Source of the DNA: an uncultured Opitutaceae bacterium
GTDB lineage: Bacteria; Verrucomicrobiota; Verrucomicrobiia; Opitutales; Opitutaceae
DNA: 34,919 nucleotides
Assembly: GCA_903887455.1 (NCBI GenBank)
Contig: CAISPT010000151.1
Span: 1 to 34,919 of the forward strand
Direction: 5' to 3'
Position 1 is the first letter of the stretch. Each line of letters starts with the position of its first letter. A program made the position numbers and the translations under genes. Of the stretch, positions 32,698 to 34,919 are shown piece by piece. The notes under the pieces are model-generated. The model worked only from the letters and a program-made list of their open reading frames with translations, was not told the origin of the DNA and made no database searches.

Positions 32698-33335
32698 GGG
32701 TTGGGGAGCCCCTGCTTCACGACCGGGACCATGATCAGCGCCTCGCGGACCAGGTGCTGGTAGGTGAAGGTGAGCCGGAGGCGCTGCGGGGGGAGCGGGT
32801 TGCCGCTCGTGTCGGTCTTTAGCGCCGTCTCGGTCGTCCACTTGTTGAAGTCGGTGTCGAAGTAGTCGTAGGCGATCGCGGTCACGAGCGGGGAGACGAG
32901 CGTCTCCCGCGGCGGGTCATCCAGGTAGTGGTTCTCGAGGTCCGAGTGCCAGAGCATGTAGAGGCCCTTGCCCCGCTTGACCTGGAGGGAGCAGTACACC
33001 TCGGGCAGCGGGTTCCCCGGCCAGCGCAAGATCCTGCCGCCGGTGAGCTGCATGTACGTGACCAGGTTCTCCTGGCCGCCGGAGGCGGGCTTAACGGGGA
33101 GCGCCCCCACGGGGGTCGCGTTCGGGGAGGCGGACGGCGGCAGGGAGGCCCGCACCACCTCCCGCTCGACATACCGGGTCACCGCGCGCACGTGCTGGTC
33201 GAAGAGCCGCACGTCGGCGTTCTTCCCCCAGAGCTCGCTCATCGAGAAGATGAAGGTGTTGAGCCCCACGAGGACCAGCCCCACGAGCGCCATCGCGAGC
33301 ACGACCTCGATGAGCGTGAAGCCGCGCGCTTTCAT
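32691..33335 (-). CDS. gspJ: minor pseudopilin GspJ
   Basis: The 214-residue protein begins MKARGFTLIEVVLAMALVG, a type IV prepilin leader with Gly before Phe+1 and Glu at +5, to be cut and N-methylated by a prepilin peptidase. ATG 33335 is chosen for this; the longer upstream frame is not coding-like. The rest (REVVRASLPPS, SDLENHYLDDPP, QRLRLTFTYQH) fits a GspJ-type minor pseudopilin in position and length; the precise subunit identity rests on order G-H-I-J-K. The start overlaps the gspI stop by four bases. Confidence 0.85.
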   Translation of the reverse strand: MKARGFTLIEVVLAMALVGLVLVGLNTFIFSMSELWGKNADVRLFDQHVRAVTRYVEREVVRASLPPSASPNATPVGALPVKPASGGQENLVTYMQLTGGRILRWPGNPLPEVYCSLQVKRGKGLYMLWHSDLENHYLDDPPRETLVSPLVTAIAYDYFDTDFNKWTTETALKTDTSGNPLPPQRLRLTFTYQHLVREALIMVPVVKQGLPNPW

Positions 33336-33784
33336 TGGGCCTGCTTTCCCTGGGCGAGCGCGATCCGGTCGGCCGCGTTCTTGCGGAGCGTCGTCCGCTC
33401 GGTGGGGTCGCTCCAGGTGGGCCTTAGCAGCATGAAGGTCTCGGTCGTCGTCTTCGGGGCCGCCGCGCTCGTGTCCGAGATCACGCAGGTGAAGGTGACC
33501 GTGAAGAGGTCGGTCGTCGCCGTGGGCTCGATCTCGGCCGTCCACTTCACGTGGCGGTCGCCGTCGTCAAACTCGGCGCCGTTCACGGCGGTCTGCAGGT
33601 CCGAGATCGCCAGGAGCTGAGAGCGGGCGAAGGCGACCTCGTCGCCGCTCCTGTTCGAGCGCTCGGCGGCCTCGTAGCTGTTGAGGACGTTCAGGTACGC
33701 GGCGCCCATCACCACGGCCGTCAGGCCGAAGATCATGAGGGCCACGAGGACCTCGATCATCGTGAATCCCCTACGTGGTGCCAT
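33332..33784 (-). CDS. gspI: minor pseudopilin GspI
   Basis: The 150-residue protein starts MAPRRGFTMIEVLVALMIFG, a canonical prepilin leader with short basic head, Gly-Phe cleavage site and Glu+5. The body includes SYEAAERSNRSGDEVAFARSQ, a helix continuing the pilin spine, then beta strands. GspI nucleates the tip complex with J and K. It overlaps the end of the gspH frame by 14 bases and the start of gspJ by four, so translation is coupled through the operon. Confidence 0.85.
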   Translation of the reverse strand: MAPRRGFTMIEVLVALMIFGLTAVVMGAAYLNVLNSYEAAERSNRSGDEVAFARSQLLAISDLQTAVNGAEFDDGDRHVKWTAEIEPTATTDLFTVTFTCVISDTSAAAPKTTTETFMLLRPTWSDPTERTTLRKNAADRIALAQGKQAQ

Positions 33785-34283
33785 CGGGGGAGGCCAGGAT
33801 CGGCGCGCAGGTCCAGGGGTCTATCGAGAGGAGGTGCGCGCCGCCGCCCGAGCGGAACTGGGCGCGGAACGGCGTGCAGGTGCCGTCGCTGTAGAAGGTG
33901 ACGAAGGCCATGGGCTCGGTCTCGACGAGGGTCCCGCCGATCAGGGTCGAGCTGCTTCCCTCCGACGGGGGCGGGTGGAAGTCGATCACCAGGTCGTCCG
34001 GGCCCTGGACCGGGACGGCACGGGGGGCCCCTCCGTCAGAGAGGATGAAGCTGCGCACCTTGGGGTCGTAGGAGAGGATGACGCTTCTCTGGCCCTCGAG
34101 CGCCTGCTTCCTTGCGGAGGCGCAGACCTTCCAGAACTGCTCGTCGGGCGAGGGGGCCTTGCTGCTCAGGAGCGCCGTCGACCCGCCGATGAAGATCCAG
34201 CTGAGGAGCCCCACCAGGGCCAGGGCCAGCAGGATCTCGACCAGCGTGAACGCGCTGCGGTCACCAGTTCCCGATGTCATCAT
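33771..34283 (-). CDS. gspH: minor pseudopilin GspH-like
   Basis: The protein has 170 residues from ATG 34283 (or the next codon, ATG 34280). The leader MMTSGTGDRSAFTLVEILLA has Glu+5 but Ala, not Gly, directly before Phe+1. A long helix and a beta-rich domain follow (GQRSVILSYDPKVRSFIL, VTFYSDGTCTPFRAQF), with two cysteines near 141 and 163 that could pair. GspH-type subunits usually have this size. The start lies 23 bases inside gspG, a longer overlap than the other junctions. Confidence 0.8.
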   Translation of the reverse strand: MMTSGTGDRSAFTLVEILLALALVGLLSWIFIGGSTALLSSKAPSPDEQFWKVCASARKQALEGQRSVILSYDPKVRSFILSDGGAPRAVPVQGPDDLVIDFHPPPSEGSSSTLIGGTLVETEPMAFVTFYSDGTCTPFRAQFRSGGGAHLLSIDPWTCAPILASPDGTT

Positions 34284-34695
34284 CGGAGCCGTCGGTCTTG
34301 TCCGGCCCCTTCGACCAGAGGTCGTAGCCCTCCTTGTTGTGGACGCCGGGGTAGCGGTACTGGTAGGGCTCCCCCCAGGGGTCGAGGACCGGGACCTTGA
34401 TGGACTCGTCGAGATAGGGCCCGCGCCACCGGTCGGCCTTGCCGGCGGGGGCGGTCTTGAGCGCGGCGAGCCCCTCCTCGGTGGACGGGTAGGAGCCCAT
34501 GTGGAGCCGGTACGTCACCAGCGGCGTCCGCATGCTCTGGTTCACGAAGAGCCTGGCGATGTCGACCTGGGAGCCCCCGAAGAGCTTGCCCACGTTCGCG
34601 ATCGTGAGGCCCGCCAGGAGCGTGATGATGGCGATCACGACCAGGATCTCGACCAGGGTGAAGCCGCGGCGCTTGGAGTTGTCGTTGAGGCGCAT
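34261..34695 (-). CDS. gspG: major pseudopilin GspG
   Basis: GspG is the main subunit of the pseudopilus. ATG 34695 gives 144 residues with leader MRLNDNSKRRGFTLVEILVV; an upstream GTG at 34761 would overlap the previous gene and lengthen the leader beyond the usual size. Diagnostic GspG elements are MGSYPSTEEGLAALKTAP, DPWGEPYQYRYPG and the calcium-site region LWSKGPDKTDGSDDDIGNW at the C-terminus. It is first of the gsp genes in this operon; the partial gene before it ends 62 bp upstream. Confidence 0.93.
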   Translation of the reverse strand: MRLNDNSKRRGFTLVEILVVIAIITLLAGLTIANVGKLFGGSQVDIARLFVNQSMRTPLVTYRLHMGSYPSTEEGLAALKTAPAGKADRWRGPYLDESIKVPVLDPWGEPYQYRYPGVHNKEGYDLWSKGPDKTDGSDDDIGNW

Positions 34696-34757
34696 GACGG
34701 GGTGAGGATTGCCGAAGGGCAGTCCCTTGTCGAGACGCTCCCCTTGGCCTTCCGGTT

Positions 34758-34919
34758 TCACGGGGAGGGGCCGTGCCGGCGGGAGCGGTCGATGAAGATG
34801 AAGTTCACGAGGAAGCTAAGACCGAGCACGCCGCCCAATGTTCGGATATTGCGCATGGCGCCGACCACGGTGGAGAGGGGGCTGGCGGCGGGCTCCCGGA
34901 CCCGGAGGAGGAGGAAGGC
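34758..34919 (-). CDS. C-terminus of an unidentified membrane protein (partial)
   Basis: The last 53 codons of a gene run in from the right edge and stop at TGA (34760-34758). The piece contains LSTVVGAMRNIRTLGGVLG and a hydrophobic stretch LGLSFLVNFIFIDRSRRHG, consistent with a final membrane helix and a basic cytoplasmic tail. Too little is present to name it. It lies 62 bp upstream of gspG on the same strand and may share the operon. Confidence 0.5.
   Translation of the reverse strand, partial: AFLLLRVREPAASPLSTVVGAMRNIRTLGGVLGLSFLVNFIFIDRSRRHGPSP

Overview
The window looks like chromosomal DNA from a high-GC Gram-negative bacterium. The best guess is Verrucomicrobiota close to Opitutaceae. 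This rests on a type II secretion system (T2SS) split into two blocks, an SHD1-like/papain-fold secreted protein, secreted glycoside hydrolases of families 9, 43 and 44, and an approximately 130-residue C-terminal module that I recall from secreted proteins of that group. The taxonomic call is inference; no marker gene fixes it.

Positions 1-7139 hold mixed housekeeping and sensing genes: the end of a probable TPR protein, a secreted C39-like putative peptidase, a hybrid histidine kinase broken by a one-base indel in a C6 tract, a small membrane protein, an orphan periplasmic solute-binding protein, an Hsp15-type S4 RNA-binding protein, a membrane protein ending in a two-CxxC module, and uridine kinase (udk). 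Positions 7207-11509 are a polysaccharide-degradation patch: a GH9 endoglucanase on + and, on -, a GH43-like enzyme preceded by the 3' remnant of an esterase gene. That remnant begins directly after the stop codon of a small secreted SmpA/OmlA-like gene. A tRNA-Leu(CAG) follows after 337 bp of non-coding DNA.

Positions 12869-17269 encode a 1466-residue secreted coiled-coil protein with an N-terminal Sel1-like segment, roughly 80-residue internal repeats and a C-terminal LysM. Next come a P-loop-like protein that seems to start at CTG overlapping the aroC stop, and aroC itself. Both face away from gspD across a 148-bp region with inverted repeats.

Positions 19275-34919 form a T2SS superlocus. 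gspD-gspE-gspF run on +; gspG-H-I-J-K-L-M run on - toward them and are followed by apbE. Between the blocks, in the same orientation as the pseudopilin operon, lie two secreted-protein genes: a 534-residue protein with a Pro-Thr repeat linker and a GH44 endoglucanase. Both end in the same C-terminal module (three copies in all). A plausible reading is a secretion machine sitting beside its own polysaccharide-degrading cargo. gspC and a prepilin peptidase gene are not seen here.
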